Assembly (NCBI RefSeq): GCF_000155635.1
Contig: NZ_DS990556.1
Location: 2,186,052 to 2,250,051 of the forward strand
Reading direction: 5' to 3'
Length of the DNA stretch: 64,000 nucleotides
From: Cyanobium sp. PCC 7001
Lineage (GTDB): Bacteria > Cyanobacteriota > Cyanobacteriia > PCC-6307 > Cyanobiaceae
Below, piece by piece: positions 1 through 10,112 of this stretch (its first letter is position 1; each line of letters begins with the position of its first letter). The notes beneath the pieces were generated by a model that was not told the origin of the DNA, did not search any database, and was given only the letters and a program-made list of their open reading frames with translations. The position numbers were made by a program, and so were the translations under genes.

Positions 1-553
1 CGCCAAAGCCACGGGCCCCGGCAGGCGGCCGGGGTAGACGAGCTGGCGCGCCGGCGGATCCCAGCGGGTCCAGCAGATGAACAGCCCCAGCGGTGCCGTG
101 CTGCTGAGCACCAGACGGCCCGGCCTGTGGGCTCCCCGCTGCAAGGGCGTCCAGAACAGCTCCAGGCAGGAGCTGCCTGCCGGGATGCGCTGGGGCTCGG
201 CCACCGGCAGGGTGTGGACGGCGGTCCCGGGGCCGCCCAGCCACTGCAGCGTGATCCCCTCGCGGGGCAGGCTGCTGCGGGTCTGGATCGGGTAGCGCAG
301 CACCCCGCCGACGAATCCCGGCGCCGGCGTGCCGCAGCGCAGGTCCAGGCCCTGCAGGTTGAACTGGGTGAGCAGCAGGGCCAGCAGGAGCAGCGCCAGC
401 ATCAGGTAGCTGAGCAGCAGCGGCCCGTTGCGGAGGGTCTGGATGCCCACGGCGTAGAGGAGCACCGCTCCGCAGAGCCACAGCCAGCCGAAGCGGGTGG
501 GAAGGATGTAGAGGTTGCGCAATCCCAGCAGCAGGTGATCGCCCTGCTGGGCC

Positions 554-567
<14 letters not shown>
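1..567 (-). CDS. DUF58-family membrane protein (C-terminus outside window)
   Basis: The frame starts at an ATG 14 bp inside the 3' end of the MoxR gene and runs off the left edge, so only about 189 N-terminal residues are visible. Residues about 20-65 hold two hydrophobic segments (around FGWLWLCGAVLLYAVGI and LLLSYLMLALLLLALLL). They are followed by a soluble beta-rich stretch ending near LGLFICWTRWDPPARQLVYP, which resembles the start of a DUF58/vWA-like region. DUF58 proteins are normally encoded directly after a MoxR ATPase, and that linkage supports the call as much as the sequence does. The start with shared bases suggests translational coupling. The DUF58 signature itself lies outside the window. 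Family assignment is probable; no substrate can be named. Confidence 0.75.
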
Positions 568-1495
<928 letters not shown>

Positions 1496-1542
1496 CGGGA
1501 TTCTGGCGGTGTTCAGCTCGATCCCACGCCTAGGGTTCGCCC

Positions 1543-2667
1543 ATGGTGTGGGTGGATGCGGCCGGGCGTCACGAAGGTGCTGAGCGTCACGGGGGCAATC
1601 TGGCGGCAGCGGCGGCGCGTCTCGGCCGCTCTCCCCGCCGCCTCCTCGATGCCAGTGCCTCGCTGGTGCCCTTCGGGCCCCCCTGGGCCCTGCGGCGGGC
1701 CCTGCTGCGGGCGGTGTTCACGCCGGCGCTGCGCTCCTATCCGGATCGGGGCTGGGCCGACCTGCGCCGGTGTCTGGCCCGCTTCCACGGCCTCGAGCCC
1801 AGCCATGTGCTCCCTGGCAACGGGGCCGCCGAGCTGTTCACCTGGGCGGCACGGGATGCCGCGGCCACAGGGGTGAGCCTGCTGCCGGAGCCGGGCTTTG
1901 CCGACTACGCCCGGGCCCTCGCCTGCTGGGATGCCGCCCATCGGCCCCTCCCCCTGCCCCTGCAGTGGGGTCCGGACCTCCCCCAGCCCTTTCCGGCTTC
2001 GCTCACGCCTCCGGCCCAGGTGCTGTGGCTCTGCAACCCCCACAACCCCACGGGTCAGCTCTGGAGCCGGGCTTCGCTGGAGCCGCTGCTGGAGCGTTTC
2101 GCTCTGGTGGTGTGCGATGAGGCCTTCCTGCCGCTGGTGCCCGGCGGTGAGACCCAGTCGCTGGTGCCGCTGGTGCCCCGCCATCCCAACCTGGTGGTGA
2201 TCCGCAGCCTCACCAAGCTGCTGGCCTGTGCGGGGCTGCGCCTCGGTTACGCCCTGGGCGAGGCCGAGCGGCTGCGGCGCTGGGCGGCCTGGCGCGATCC
2301 CTGGCCGGTGAACGGGCTGGCCCTGGCGGCGGCGGAGCAGCTGCTGGCCGATCGGGCAGGGCTGGAGCGCTGGAGCCGGCGGGTGCAGGCCTGGGTGGCC
2401 CGGGAGCAGCCCTGGCTGCGGCAGCAGCTGGCGCGCTGGCCCCAGCTCAGCCCCATGCCGTCGGCGGCGAACTTCCTGCTGGTGCGCGGGGAAGCCAGCC
2501 TGGTGCCCCTGCGGGAAGCCCTGGAGCGGCGTCACGGCATCCTGGTGCGGGACTGCCGCTCGTTCGTGGGTCTGGGAGAGCTCTGGTTGCGGATCGGGCT
2601 GCAGCACCGCGGCGGCCATCGCCGGCTGCTGAGCGCCCTCGCCCGGGAGTTGCCTCCCGGTGGCTGA
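1543..2667 (+). CDS. cobC: CobC-like PLP-dependent L-threonine-O-3-phosphate decarboxylase
   Basis: A 374-aa fold-type-I PLP enzyme of the histidinol-phosphate aminotransferase/CobC branch. The start HGGNL, the segment WLCNPHNPTGQ and the Schiff-base lysine in SLTKLLACAGLRLGYAL are all visible. The HGGN opening and the short length favour CobC/CobD-type threonine-phosphate decarboxylase, which makes aminopropanol phosphate for the cobamide nucleotide loop. Cyanobacteria make pseudocobalamin, so the role fits, but separating it from HisC paralogues needs a phylogeny; a clear hisC lies at 46.1 kb. The next gene starts 8 bp inside its 3' end, implying co-translation. The start is ATG, divergent from the moxR gene with a gap under 50 bp. 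Confidence 0.8.
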   Translation: MVWVDAAGRHEGAERHGGNLAAAAARLGRSPRRLLDASASLVPFGPPWALRRALLRAVFTPALRSYPDRGWADLRRCLARFHGLEPSHVLPGNGAAELFTWAARDAAATGVSLLPEPGFADYARALACWDAAHRPLPLPLQWGPDLPQPFPASLTPPAQVLWLCNPHNPTGQLWSRASLEPLLERFALVVCDEAFLPLVPGGETQSLVPLVPRHPNLVVIRSLTKLLACAGLRLGYALGEAERLRRWAAWRDPWPVNGLALAAAEQLLADRAGLERWSRRVQAWVAREQPWLRQQLARWPQLSPMPSAANFLLVRGEASLVPLREALERRHGILVRDCRSFVGLGELWLRIGLQHRGGHRRLLSALARELPPGG

Positions 2668-3607
2668 GCGGCTGCCGGCCTGGCTCGAGACCCTGGCCTC
2701 GTCCCCCGGCCGTGCAGCGCAGGCCCGGTCACTGGCCGGCGGACGCAACAACCAGGGTGTGGTGCTGCACCATCTGCCCGAGGGAGGCGAGGGCATTCCT
2801 GCGCAGGTGATCGAAAAGCGCAGCCGCCATCGTGGCGAGGCCAGGTTGTACCGACGGCTGCTCCGCTGGCAGCGGCGGCACCCCGAACCCGCTCTCCTGC
2901 CGCGGGTGTACGGCGTGCTCGGCGATCGCGCCGGAGGGTGGCGGCTGTTTCAGGCCTACGTGCCCGAGGCCACGTGCCCTCCGGGGGATCCCCACCGGGC
3001 CGGGCGGCTGCTGGCGGATCTGGCCTTCCGGTTCCACCGCACCATGGCCGCGGTGCATCCCGGGCCTCCACCGCAGATCGCCCCGCTGTTGCAGCGCCAG
3101 AGGCGGCACCTGGACCCGGCCGCGGATGTCGAGGGCCTGGACTCCGCTGCCGTCACGGCCCTGGTGGAGCGGCTGGCTCTGCGACTGGCGGATCAACTCC
3201 CGGTGCTGGCCCACAACGATCTGCACTGGACCAACATCCGGCAACCGGGCGGCGGCTCGGAGGGCCGCCATCAGCTGATCGATCTGGGGCGGGTCGGCTG
3301 GAATCTTCCCGGCGCCGAGTTCCACTGGGCCCTGCGCCAGTCGCTGCTGGGCGGGGGCAGCGGTCCTCCGGTCTGGCAGCACGCCGTGGATCACTACGCC
3401 GCCCTGAGCGGTGCCGACCCGCTGGCCCTGCGCCTGAGCTGCCTGTGGTTCGCCCTCGTGCACTCGGCCGGACTCTGGCGGCAGGTGCGGCACCAGGACC
3501 CTTCAGGGCTGCCGTGGCGGCGGGAGGTGCGGTTGCTGCGACGCCTGCGGAGCCGGCTCAGCGCCGCCCTCGAGCTCGCTCCCTTGCTCCCTCCGCCAGC
3601 TGCCTGA
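2660..3607 (+). CDS. aminoglycoside-phosphotransferase-fold protein
   Basis: A 315-aa member of the APH/choline-kinase-like phosphotransferase fold. The catalytic loop reads HNDLHWTN (residues 185-192, Asp187 as catalytic base), and the metal-binding Asp is in [10 protein letters not shown] (Asp208). These are the Brenner loop and DFG-equivalent of the family. The substrate is unknown; cyanobacterial members are not resistance genes as a rule. It begins at a GTG overlapping the cobC-like gene by 8 bp, so the two are probably one operon. A link to a small-molecule alcohol or amino-alcohol substrate is tempting but unproven. The 3' end overlaps the oppositely oriented murG by 50 bp, unusually long for convergent genes. 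Confidence 0.8.
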   Translation: MAERLPAWLETLASSPGRAAQARSLAGGRNNQGVVLHHLPEGGEGIPAQVIEKRSRHRGEARLYRRLLRWQRRHPEPALLPRVYGVLGDRAGGWRLFQAYVPEATCPPGDPHRAGRLLADLAFRFHRTMAAVHPGPPPQIAPLLQRQRRHLDPAADVEGLDSAAVTALVERLALRLADQLPVLAHNDLHWTNIRQPGGGSEGRHQLIDLGRVGWNLPGAEFHWALRQSLLGGGSGPPVWQHAVDHYAALSGADPLALRLSCLWFALVHSAGLWRQVRHQDPSGLPWRREVRLLRRLRSRLSAALELAPLLPPPAA

Positions 3608-4664
3608 GCAGGTCCGCCAGCTGGCGATCCGCGTCGGGCACCGCCAGCCGCGCCATGCCCGCCCCCATGGCCACCAGCGGATCCGCCTCGGGTGGTGCCT
3701 GCCGCAGGCGCGGACCCAGCAGCCGCCACACCGTGCGGGCCAGGGTGGGGGAGTCGGGCGGATGCTGCTCCACGATCACGGCGGCCCCGACGCTCGCCGC
3801 CGCCTGGGCGTTGGCATCCTGGTGCCGATCCGCGGCGGCGGGATAGGGAACCAGAATCGCCGGAGTTCCGCAGGCGGCCAGTTCACTCAGGGCTCCGGCC
3901 CCGGAGCGGCTGATCGCCAGGGCCGCCGACTGCAGCAGCGCCGGCATCGCATCGCTGAACGGCCGCTCCACCACACCGGCCGGCAGGGCGCCACCCGCCT
4001 CCGGATCGTTGTGGCCGGTGAGGTGCACCACGCGGATCCCCGCCTTGCTGAACGCTCCCAGCAGGGGCCGCACCATGCGGTTGAGGCCCAGGGCTCCCTG
4101 GCTTCCGCCCATCACCAGCAGCAGGGGGCCCTCACCCGGCGGCAGCCAGTCGGGAGGCGGGGCTTCGGTGAGGAACTCCGGACGGACCGGCGTGCCGGTC
4201 ACCAGGGCGGAGCGCCGCGGCAGCCGATCGAGGGCCTGGGGCAGCCCCACCGCCAGGTGGGTGCAGAACCGGCCCAGCAGCCGGGTGACCCGGCCCGGGA
4301 TGGCGTTGCTGTCGTGCAGCACCACCGGCACGCCGCACCAGCGGGCCGCCAGGATCGAAGGCGCGGCAATGTAGCCGCCGCTGCTGAACACCACATCGAT
4401 GCGCTCGCGGCGGATCAGCCGCCGCACGCTGCCGATGGCCTGCACCAGATGCAGCAGGTTGATCAGCTTGCGCAGGCCCCTGCCCTGCCATCCCCCCGCC
4501 CGCACCGTGTGGAGGGGATAGCGGCTCGGCACCAGCTCCCGCTCCAGGCGATCCGGCACCCCTAGCCAGCGCACGTCCCAGTCCGGCGGCAGCGCTTCGG
4601 CCACCGCGAGGGCGGGGAAGAGGTGCCCACCCGTGCCACTGGCGGCGATCAGGAGCCTGGGCAT
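3558..4664 (-). CDS. murG: UDP-GlcNAc:undecaprenyl-PP-MurNAc-pentapeptide GlcNAc transferase
   Basis: A 368-aa GT28 glycosyltransferase that adds GlcNAc to lipid I to make lipid II at the inner face of the plasma membrane. The N-terminal glycine loop [16 protein letters not shown] (near residues 10-25), the second glycine loop [12 protein letters not shown] and the UDP-binding region [24 protein letters not shown] are present in family order. Length is normal. The last 50 bp lie antisense to the 3' end of the phosphotransferase gene. It is divergent from the secreted protein at 4714 with a gap of about 50 bp that must carry both promoters. Confidence 0.97.
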   Translation of the reverse strand: MPRLLIAASGTGGHLFPALAVAEALPPDWDVRWLGVPDRLERELVPSRYPLHTVRAGGWQGRGLRKLINLLHLVQAIGSVRRLIRRERIDVVFSSGGYIAAPSILAARWCGVPVVLHDSNAIPGRVTRLLGRFCTHLAVGLPQALDRLPRRSALVTGTPVRPEFLTEAPPPDWLPPGEGPLLLVMGGSQGALGLNRMVRPLLGAFSKAGIRVVHLTGHNDPEAGGALPAGVVERPFSDAMPALLQSAALAISRSGAGALSELAACGTPAILVPYPAAADRHQDANAQAAASVGAAVIVEQHPPDSPTLARTVWRLLGPRLRQAPPEADPLVAMGAGMARLAVPDADRQLADLLRQLAEGARERARGRR

Positions 4665-4713
4665 GGCCGATGCCGCAATCGGTGCCTAACTTAAAAGCCA
4701 CTCCTGCCCCCGC

Positions 4714-5526
4714 ATGCTCTTGTCCAGGCCCCTGCCCAGGGTTTTCCGCCCCGCCCGGCGCGGTGGAGGCCGGCTCGTGCTGGCATGCCTGCTCTCCGCC
4801 GCGGCCATGGCACCGGTGCTGTCCATCAGCGGCGCCGGGGTCCTGCCCGTCCAGGCCGCCGAGCCCAGCAGCAGCCAGCTGCGGAGCCTGGAGGCGGCCC
4901 TGAACGGTCAGGGGGATCTGGCGTCCATCCTCACCCAGGGACCCGGTCTCGATCCGGCCCTGGTGATGCAGCGCCGCACCACCCTGCTGCAACGCTTCCC
5001 CGACGCCCGCTGGCAGCTGTCCCCGGGCGAGCCCCTGCGTGACGGGCGCAGCACCGTGAACCTGCAGGTGACCGGCACCCGGCAGGAAGGCCCCACCACC
5101 TACCGGCTGCAGGCCGAGCAGCAGCTCGCCCTGGAGAGTGACGGCCGCCGCATCACCGCGCAGAGCGTGATCCGGGAGCAGTCGGTGCTGCGCAGCGGCA
5201 AGGCCGAGCTGCCCGTGAGCCTGCTCATCCCCGACGCGGTGCTCACCGGCCAGCGCTACGACGTGGACGTGATCTTCGACAACCCGCTGGATGGGGCCAT
5301 CGCTGCCGGAGGCATCGTGGCCCTCAGCGGCGATCAGTTGGCCTCGCTGGACAACCCGGAGCTGCAGCTCGGAGCCCTGGGAGGCGGCGGCCTGTTCAAG
5401 ACCGTTCAGGCCCCCTTTGCCCCGGGCGAGCAGACCTGGGCGGTGCTGCTGGTGCACCCCGAAGGCATCGTGAGCGCCACCAAGCGGGTGCGCGTGGTGG
5501 CGGACAGGGCCCAGCTCAAGCTCTGA
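4714..5526 (+). CDS. secreted cyanobacterial protein of unknown function
   Basis: A 270-aa protein with an Arg-rich N-terminus, a hydrophobic core (VLACLLSAAAMAPVLSI) and a probable AxA-type cleavage site after VQAA (about residue 47), so likely exported to the periplasm or thylakoid lumen. The mature part has no catalytic motif I recognise. It looks like alternating beta segments with an Ig-like tail (YDVDVIFDNPLDGAIAAGG, TWAVLLVHPEGIVSATKRV). I recognise it only as the kind of conserved hypothetical found in picocyanobacteria. The start ATG lies about 50 bp from divergent murG. The 3' end overlaps the convergent dehydrogenase by 11 bp. Confidence 0.75.
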   Translation: MLLSRPLPRVFRPARRGGGRLVLACLLSAAAMAPVLSISGAGVLPVQAAEPSSSQLRSLEAALNGQGDLASILTQGPGLDPALVMQRRTTLLQRFPDARWQLSPGEPLRDGRSTVNLQVTGTRQEGPTTYRLQAEQQLALESDGRRITAQSVIREQSVLRSGKAELPVSLLIPDAVLTGQRYDVDVIFDNPLDGAIAAGGIVALSGDQLASLDNPELQLGALGGGGLFKTVQAPFAPGEQTWAVLLVHPEGIVSATKRVRVVADRAQLKL

Positions 5527-6469
5527 ACCAGCGCGCCAGCGCCGACACGTCCTCATCGCCATGTCCGGCGGCGATCAGGCTGTCTTCCAGGGCGGCCACC
5601 TCGGAGGTGATCGGCAGGCTCAGCTGCACGGCCTCGGCTGACTGAAGCGCGATGGCCAGATCCTTGCGGTGCAGCGCCAGCCGGAAGCCGAGCGGGTAGC
5701 GGTTCTCCAGCATCTGGACGGCGCGATGCTCCAGCGCCCACGACCCGGCGGCTCCGGCCTTGAGGGCCTCGACGACCCGGTCCATGGGCAGCCCCAGGCG
5801 GCTGCCGAGGGCCATCGCCTCCGCCACGGCCGCGTAACTGCCCGCCACCAGCACCTGGTTCACGGCCTTCGCTTCCTGTCCGGACCCCACGGGGCCCAGG
5901 TGGGTGATCGTGCCGCCCACCACCTCGAGATGGGCACGCGCCCGCGCCACGCAGGACGGGTCTCCGCCCACCAGTACCGAGAGGCTGCCGCGGCGGGCGC
6001 CTTCCGTGCCCCCGGTCACCGGGGCATCGATGTAGTCGAGTCCCCGGCCTTGCAGGGCCGCGGCCAGGTGGCGGCTGGTGGCCGGAGCGATCGTGGAGAA
6101 ATCCACCACCAGGCCACCCCTGGGCAGGGCGTCGATCACGCTGCCCTCCACCACCTCCCGCACGGCCGCGTCGTCGCTGAGGCAGAGGCACACCACCTCG
6201 GCGTCGGCCACGGTGCTGGCCGGATCGGAACTCACGGCCGGCAGCGCCGCACCGGGGCCCGAATCGCTGCCGGCATGGGCCGCCACGGCGTGGCCACGGC
6301 CGGGAGTGCGGTTGTAGAGGCGGAGGGGGAAGCCGGAGCGGAGCAGATTGGCCGCCATCGGCGCTCCCAGTGCCCCGAGGCCCAGAAAGGCCGTGCGGGG
6401 CAGGGTGCGGCGAGGCAGTGGGGCGCTGACGGGCTCCGAGCCGGTTTGAGGCTGGGACTCAGGCCTCAT
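5516..6469 (-). CDS. NAD(P)-dependent beta-hydroxyacid dehydrogenase family oxidoreductase
   Basis: A 317-aa enzyme of the 3-hydroxyisobutyrate/tartronate-semialdehyde reductase family. The Rossmann motif is [16 protein letters not shown], the substrate loop [14 protein letters not shown], and the catalytic lysine is in [11 protein letters not shown]. The chosen start is the ATG at 6469, which overlaps the pgk stop by 11 bp. A start 15 bp further upstream is possible, and the family core begins about 24 residues after the chosen start. In cyanobacteria such enzymes may act as succinic or glyoxylic semialdehyde reductases or in photorespiratory glycerate metabolism; the exact substrate cannot be read here. 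Co-transcription with pgk is likely. Confidence 0.88.
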   Translation of the reverse strand: MRPESQPQTGSEPVSAPLPRRTLPRTAFLGLGALGAPMAANLLRSGFPLRLYNRTPGRGHAVAAHAGSDSGPGAALPAVSSDPASTVADAEVVCLCLSDDAAVREVVEGSVIDALPRGGLVVDFSTIAPATSRHLAAALQGRGLDYIDAPVTGGTEGARRGSLSVLVGGDPSCVARARAHLEVVGGTITHLGPVGSGQEAKAVNQVLVAGSYAAVAEAMALGSRLGLPMDRVVEALKAGAAGSWALEHRAVQMLENRYPLGFRLALHRKDLAIALQSAEAVQLSLPITSEVAALEDSLIAAGHGDEDVSALARWFRA

Positions 6470-7664
6470 CCAGCGCGGCCACACCGGGCAGCACCTTGCC
6501 CTCCAGCAGCTCCAGGCTGGCGCCGCCGCCGGTGGAGATGTGGCTCATCTTCTCGGCCACGCCCACCTTCTCCACGGCGGCCACGGAGTCACCGCCGCCG
6601 ATGATCGTGCAGCAGCCCTTGGCGCTGAGATCGGCGAGGGTGTGGGCGATGCCGTTGGTGCCGGCGGCGAACTTGTCGAACTCGAACACGCCCATGGGGC
6701 CGTTCCAGATCACGGTCTGGCAATCGGCCAGGGCCGCCTGGAAGGCCTTGACGGAGTCGGGACCGATGTCGAGGCCCATCCAGCCCTCGGGGATCACATT
6801 GACCGAGGTGGTCAGGGTCTTGGCGTCGGGGGCGAAATTGTCGGCCAGCACCACATCGGTGGGCAGCAGCAGTTCCACACCCTTGGCCTTGGCCTTGGCC
6901 TCCAGTTCCCGGGCCAGGTCCAGCTTGTCCTCCTCCACCAGGCTCTTGCCCACCGCCAGGCCACGGGCCTTGTAGAAGGTGAAGATCATGCCGCCGCCGA
7001 TCAGCACCTTGTCGCACTTGTCGATCAGGGCCTCGAGCACACCGATCTTGGAGCTCACCTTCGAGCCGCCCACGATCGCCGCCAGGGGGCGCTTGGGCTC
7101 ATCGACGGCGCCCTGCAGGTACTGCAGCTCCTTCTCCATCAGGTAGCCGGCCACGCTGGGGCTGAGGGCCTTGGTGACGCCCTCGGTGGAGGCGTGGGCG
7201 CGGTGGGCGGCGCCGAAAGCGTCGTTCACGTAGACATCAGCAAGGGCGGCCAGCTTGGCGGCGAACGCGGGGTCGTTCTTCTCCTCCTCGGCGAAGAAGC
7301 GCACGTTCTCCAGCAGCACCACGTCGCCGTCGGCCATGGCGGCCACCTTGGCCTCGGCGTCGGGCCCGATGCAGCTGTCGGTCTTCACCACGGGCTTGCC
7401 CAGCAGCTCGCCCAGACGCGCGGCCACGGGCGTGAGGCGCATCCCTTCGTTCACCTGGCCCTTGGGCCGGCCGAAGTGGGCCGCCAGGATCACGCGGGCC
7501 CCCTTGTCCACCAGGTCGTTGATGGTGGGCAGGGCGGCGCGGATGCGGGTGTCGTCCGTGATGGCGCCGGCCTCATCCAGCGGTACGTTGAAGTCGACCC
7601 GCACCAGCACGCGCTTGCCGCGCAGTTCGTCGGCGGAAAGGCTGGCCAGGGATCGCTTCGCCAT
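6459..7664 (-). CDS. pgk: phosphoglycerate kinase
   Basis: A 401-aa, full-length enzyme interconverting 3-phosphoglycerate and 1,3-bisphosphoglycerate in the Calvin cycle and glycolysis. The signature RVDFNVPLD near the N-terminus, AAHFGRPKG, and the nucleotide-binding [14 protein letters not shown] plus the Gly-rich [14 protein letters not shown] near the C-terminus are intact. The ATG at 7664 is preceded by a structured leader with nested inverted repeats (7676-7725), described separately. The following dehydrogenase starts inside its last codons. Divergent from the usp gene. Confidence 0.98.
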   Translation of the reverse strand: MAKRSLASLSADELRGKRVLVRVDFNVPLDEAGAITDDTRIRAALPTINDLVDKGARVILAAHFGRPKGQVNEGMRLTPVAARLGELLGKPVVKTDSCIGPDAEAKVAAMADGDVVLLENVRFFAEEEKNDPAFAAKLAALADVYVNDAFGAAHRAHASTEGVTKALSPSVAGYLMEKELQYLQGAVDEPKRPLAAIVGGSKVSSKIGVLEALIDKCDKVLIGGGMIFTFYKARGLAVGKSLVEEDKLDLARELEAKAKAKGVELLLPTDVVLADNFAPDAKTLTTSVNVIPEGWMGLDIGPDSVKAFQAALADCQTVIWNGPMGVFEFDKFAAGTNGIAHTLADLSAKGCCTIIGGGDSVAAVEKVGVAEKMSHISTGGGASLELLEGKVLPGVAALDEA

Positions 7665-7675
7665 GGAGTGCGCTC

Positions 7676-7725
7676 GTGGTAGTGGATAAACGGGCGGGAG
7701 CTTAGCTCCCTGGGTTCTCTACCAC
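7676..7725 (-). promoter_or_regulatory. nested inverted repeats in the pgk leader
   Basis: An outer 7-bp perfect arm pair GTGGTAG (7676-7682) / CTACCAC (7719-7725) encloses an inner 6-bp hairpin GGGAGC-TTA-GCTCCC (7696-7710). The structure ends 12 bases before the pgk start, so in mRNA it would sit directly upstream of the ribosome binding region. It could be an RNA hairpin or a protein operator. No known riboswitch is recognised, and function is inferred only from position and symmetry. Confidence 0.45.
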
Positions 7726-7807
7726 TGGCCGGCCCCGGCTGCTCCCCGGCAGAGCTGGCCACCGGCAGCGCCGCGATCCAGACTGCAACCCCAGGGGACA
7801 CCGACCC

Positions 7808-8179
7808 ATGTTCGACACCGTTCTCTTTCCGATCGATCGCAGCCGCCAGGCCCTCGACACCGCCGCGGTGGCGCTGCAGCTGGTGCAGCAGCACGGCAGC
7901 CGCCTGGTGCTGCTCTCGGTGGTGGAAACGGGCGACGATCCGGCCGCCGTGGCCCAGCTGCTGGAGGAGGCCAGGGGCAGCTTCGAGCAGGCCGGCGTGA
8001 GCTGCCAGGTGATCGAGCGGGAAGGCAAGCCGGCCTTCGTGATCGGGGATGTGGCCGATGAGATCAACGCCGATGTGATCGTGATGGGCACCCGCGGCAT
8101 CGCCATCGAGAGCGATCAGCAGAGCACGGCGGCGCGGGTGATCCAGCTGGCGCCCTGTCCGGTGCTGGTGGTGCCCTGA
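7808..8179 (+). CDS. universal stress protein (UspA family)
   Basis: A 123-aa single-domain USP. The N-terminal strand MFDTVLFPIDRS is followed by the helical segment, and the C-terminus has MGTRG then nine residues, ST, and PCPVLVVP. This matches the ATP-binding G-2x-G-9x-G(S/T) pattern with a Ser at the usual Gly position, so nucleotide binding is plausible but not certain. Its TGA shares one base with the ATG of rbgA (TGATG), and rbgA is linked the same way to the next gene, so all three are likely translated from one mRNA. Confidence 0.93.
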   Translation: MFDTVLFPIDRSRQALDTAAVALQLVQQHGSRLVLLSVVETGDDPAAVAQLLEEARGSFEQAGVSCQVIEREGKPAFVIGDVADEINADVIVMGTRGIAIESDQQSTAARVIQLAPCPVLVVP

Positions 8180-9150
8180 TGCCGCCATCCACCGCCGGTG
8201 GCTCCTCTGCCGCGGATGCCAGCACCCAGACGATCCAGCTCAGCGTCAACGCCCCGGCCATTCAGTGGTATCCGGGCCACATCGCCAAGGCCGAGAAGGC
8301 GCTCAACGCCGCCCTCGCCAAGGTGGATCTGGTGATCGAAGTGCGCGATGCCCGCATCCCCCTGGCCACGGGCCATCCCCGCCTGCAGCGCTGGATCGGC
8401 AGCAAGCCCCACCTGCTCGCCCTCAACCGGGTGGACATGATTCCCCGTGAGGCGCGGGAGGCCTGGAGCGCCTGGTTCAAACACCAGGGTCAGGTGGTGT
8501 GGTGGTGCGATGCCAAGGCCGGCACCGGCGTGAAGCAGCTGCAGCAGGCCGCGATCCGGGCCGGCGCCGCCCTCAACCGGCGCCGGGTGGACCGGGGCAT
8601 GCGACCCCGGCCGGTGCGGGCGTTGATGCTCGGATTTCCCAATGTGGGCAAGTCGGCCCTGATCAACCGGCTGGTGCGCCAGAAGGTGGTGGACAGTGCC
8701 CGCCGGGCCGGCGTGACCCGCAGCCTGCGCTGGGTGCGTCTGGGCCAGGACCTCGATCTGCTCGATGCCCCCGGGGTGCTGCCGCCCCGCCTCGATGACC
8801 AGCAGGCGGCACTGCGGCTGGCCCTCTGCGATGACATCGGCCAGGCCGCCTACGACAACGAAGCGGCGGCCGTGGCCTTCCTTCAGCTGCTCGTGCTGCT
8901 GCAGGCCGTGCCGGCGGCGGGGGTGCCGGAGAATCTGCTCGAGTGCCGCTACGGACTGCCTCTGGAGCCGCTGCCGAATGGCGCACCGGATGCGGAGGGG
9001 TGGCTGCGCGCCGCCGCCGAGCGCCACACGAGCGGCGACAAGCTGCGCATGGCCACCAAACTGCTGGACGATTTCCGCTGCTCCCGGCTCGGCGGGCTGG
9101 CCCTGGAGCTGCCCCAGCTGCCTGTTCCCACGGGGTCCGGGGCAGCCTGA
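8179..9150 (+). CDS. rbgA: ribosome biogenesis GTPase YlqF/RbgA
   Basis: A 323-aa circularly permuted GTPase that assists late 50S subunit assembly. The permuted motif order is visible: G4 NRVD (in LALNRVDM) comes before G1 GFPNVGKSALIN, then the G2-like Thr in GVTRSL and G3 DAPG. The opening WYPGHIAKAEK is characteristic of YlqF. The first 30 residues (Ser/Ala-rich) precede the domain, so a later start cannot be excluded, but the TGATG junction with usp supports the chosen ATG. It joins the pseudouridine synthase by another TGATG overlap. Confidence 0.95.
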   Translation: MPPSTAGGSSAADASTQTIQLSVNAPAIQWYPGHIAKAEKALNAALAKVDLVIEVRDARIPLATGHPRLQRWIGSKPHLLALNRVDMIPREAREAWSAWFKHQGQVVWWCDAKAGTGVKQLQQAAIRAGAALNRRRVDRGMRPRPVRALMLGFPNVGKSALINRLVRQKVVDSARRAGVTRSLRWVRLGQDLDLLDAPGVLPPRLDDQQAALRLALCDDIGQAAYDNEAAAVAFLQLLVLLQAVPAAGVPENLLECRYGLPLEPLPNGAPDAEGWLRAAAERHTSGDKLRMATKLLDDFRCSRLGGLALELPQLPVPTGSGAA

Positions 9151-10112
9151 TGGGGGGATTCGGCGAGGGTGAGGGGGAGCTGCTGCAGCTCACGTATCCC
9201 AAGCCGCTGCCGATGCGCCTGGACCGCTGGCTGGTGGCCCAGCGGCCGGAGCAGAGCCGGGCCCGGATCCAGAAGTTCATCGAGGCTGGCTACGTGCGGG
9301 TGAATGGCGTCACGGGCCGCGCCAAGACGCCCCTGCGCCACGGCGATCGGGTGGAGGTGTGGATGCCGCCGCCGGAGCCGCTGCCCTATCTGGTGGCCCA
9401 GGCGATGCCCCTCGATGTGCTCTACGAGGACGCCCACCTGATCGTGCTCAACAAGCCGGCGGGGCTCACGGTGCATCCGGCTCCCGGCAACAAGGACGGC
9501 ACGCTGGTGAACGGTCTGCTGCACCACTGTCCCGACCTGCCCGGGATCGGCGGCGAGCTGCGCCCGGGCATCGTGCACCGGCTCGACAAGGACACCACCG
9601 GCTGCATCGTGGTGGCCAAGAGCCAGGAGGCGCTGGTGAACCTGCAGGTGCAGATTCAGAAGCGCATCGCCTCCCGCGACTACCTCGGGGTGGTGCATGG
9701 CCAGCCCGCCGCCGATCACGGCACGGTGATCGGCGCCATCGGCCGCCATCCAGCCGATCGCAAGAAGTACGCCGTGGTGAGCGACGCCAGCGGCCGCCAT
9801 GCCTGCACCCACTGGCAGGTGCAGGAGCGGCTGGGCGATTACGCCCTGCTGCGCTTCAAGCTCGACACGGGCCGCACCCACCAGATCCGGGTGCACAGTG
9901 CCCACATGGGCCACCCGATCGTGGGCGACCCGGTGTACTCACGCTGCCGTCGCCTGCCGCTGGCTCTTCCCGGCCAGGCTCTGCACGCGGTGCGGCTCGG
10001 CCTCGATCACCCGATCACCCGGGAGCGCCTCGTGCTCGAGGCTCCCCTGCCGGCGGTGTTCGAACAACTGCTGGAGCGCCTGCGCAGCAGGCTGGCGAAA
10101 GCCGGGTCCTAG
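9150..10112 (+). CDS. RluA/RluD-family 23S rRNA pseudouridine synthase
   Basis: 320 aa. An N-terminal S4 RNA-binding domain (MRLDRWLVAQRPEQSRARIQ..GYVRVNG) is followed by the synthase domain with the catalytic Asp in HRLDKDTTG, the LNKPAGLTVHP strand and the GRTHQIRVH motif. This is the RluD type, which usually modifies helix 69 of 23S rRNA, a fit with its partner rbgA in 50S assembly. The reading frame is open further upstream, but the ATG at 9150 overlapping the rbgA stop gives normal family length. Whether it is RluD or another RluA-family member is not settled. Confidence 0.93.
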   Translation: MGGFGEGEGELLQLTYPKPLPMRLDRWLVAQRPEQSRARIQKFIEAGYVRVNGVTGRAKTPLRHGDRVEVWMPPPEPLPYLVAQAMPLDVLYEDAHLIVLNKPAGLTVHPAPGNKDGTLVNGLLHHCPDLPGIGGELRPGIVHRLDKDTTGCIVVAKSQEALVNLQVQIQKRIASRDYLGVVHGQPAADHGTVIGAIGRHPADRKKYAVVSDASGRHACTHWQVQERLGDYALLRFKLDTGRTHQIRVHSAHMGHPIVGDPVYSRCRRLPLALPGQALHAVRLGLDHPITRERLVLEAPLPAVFEQLLERLRSRLAKAGS

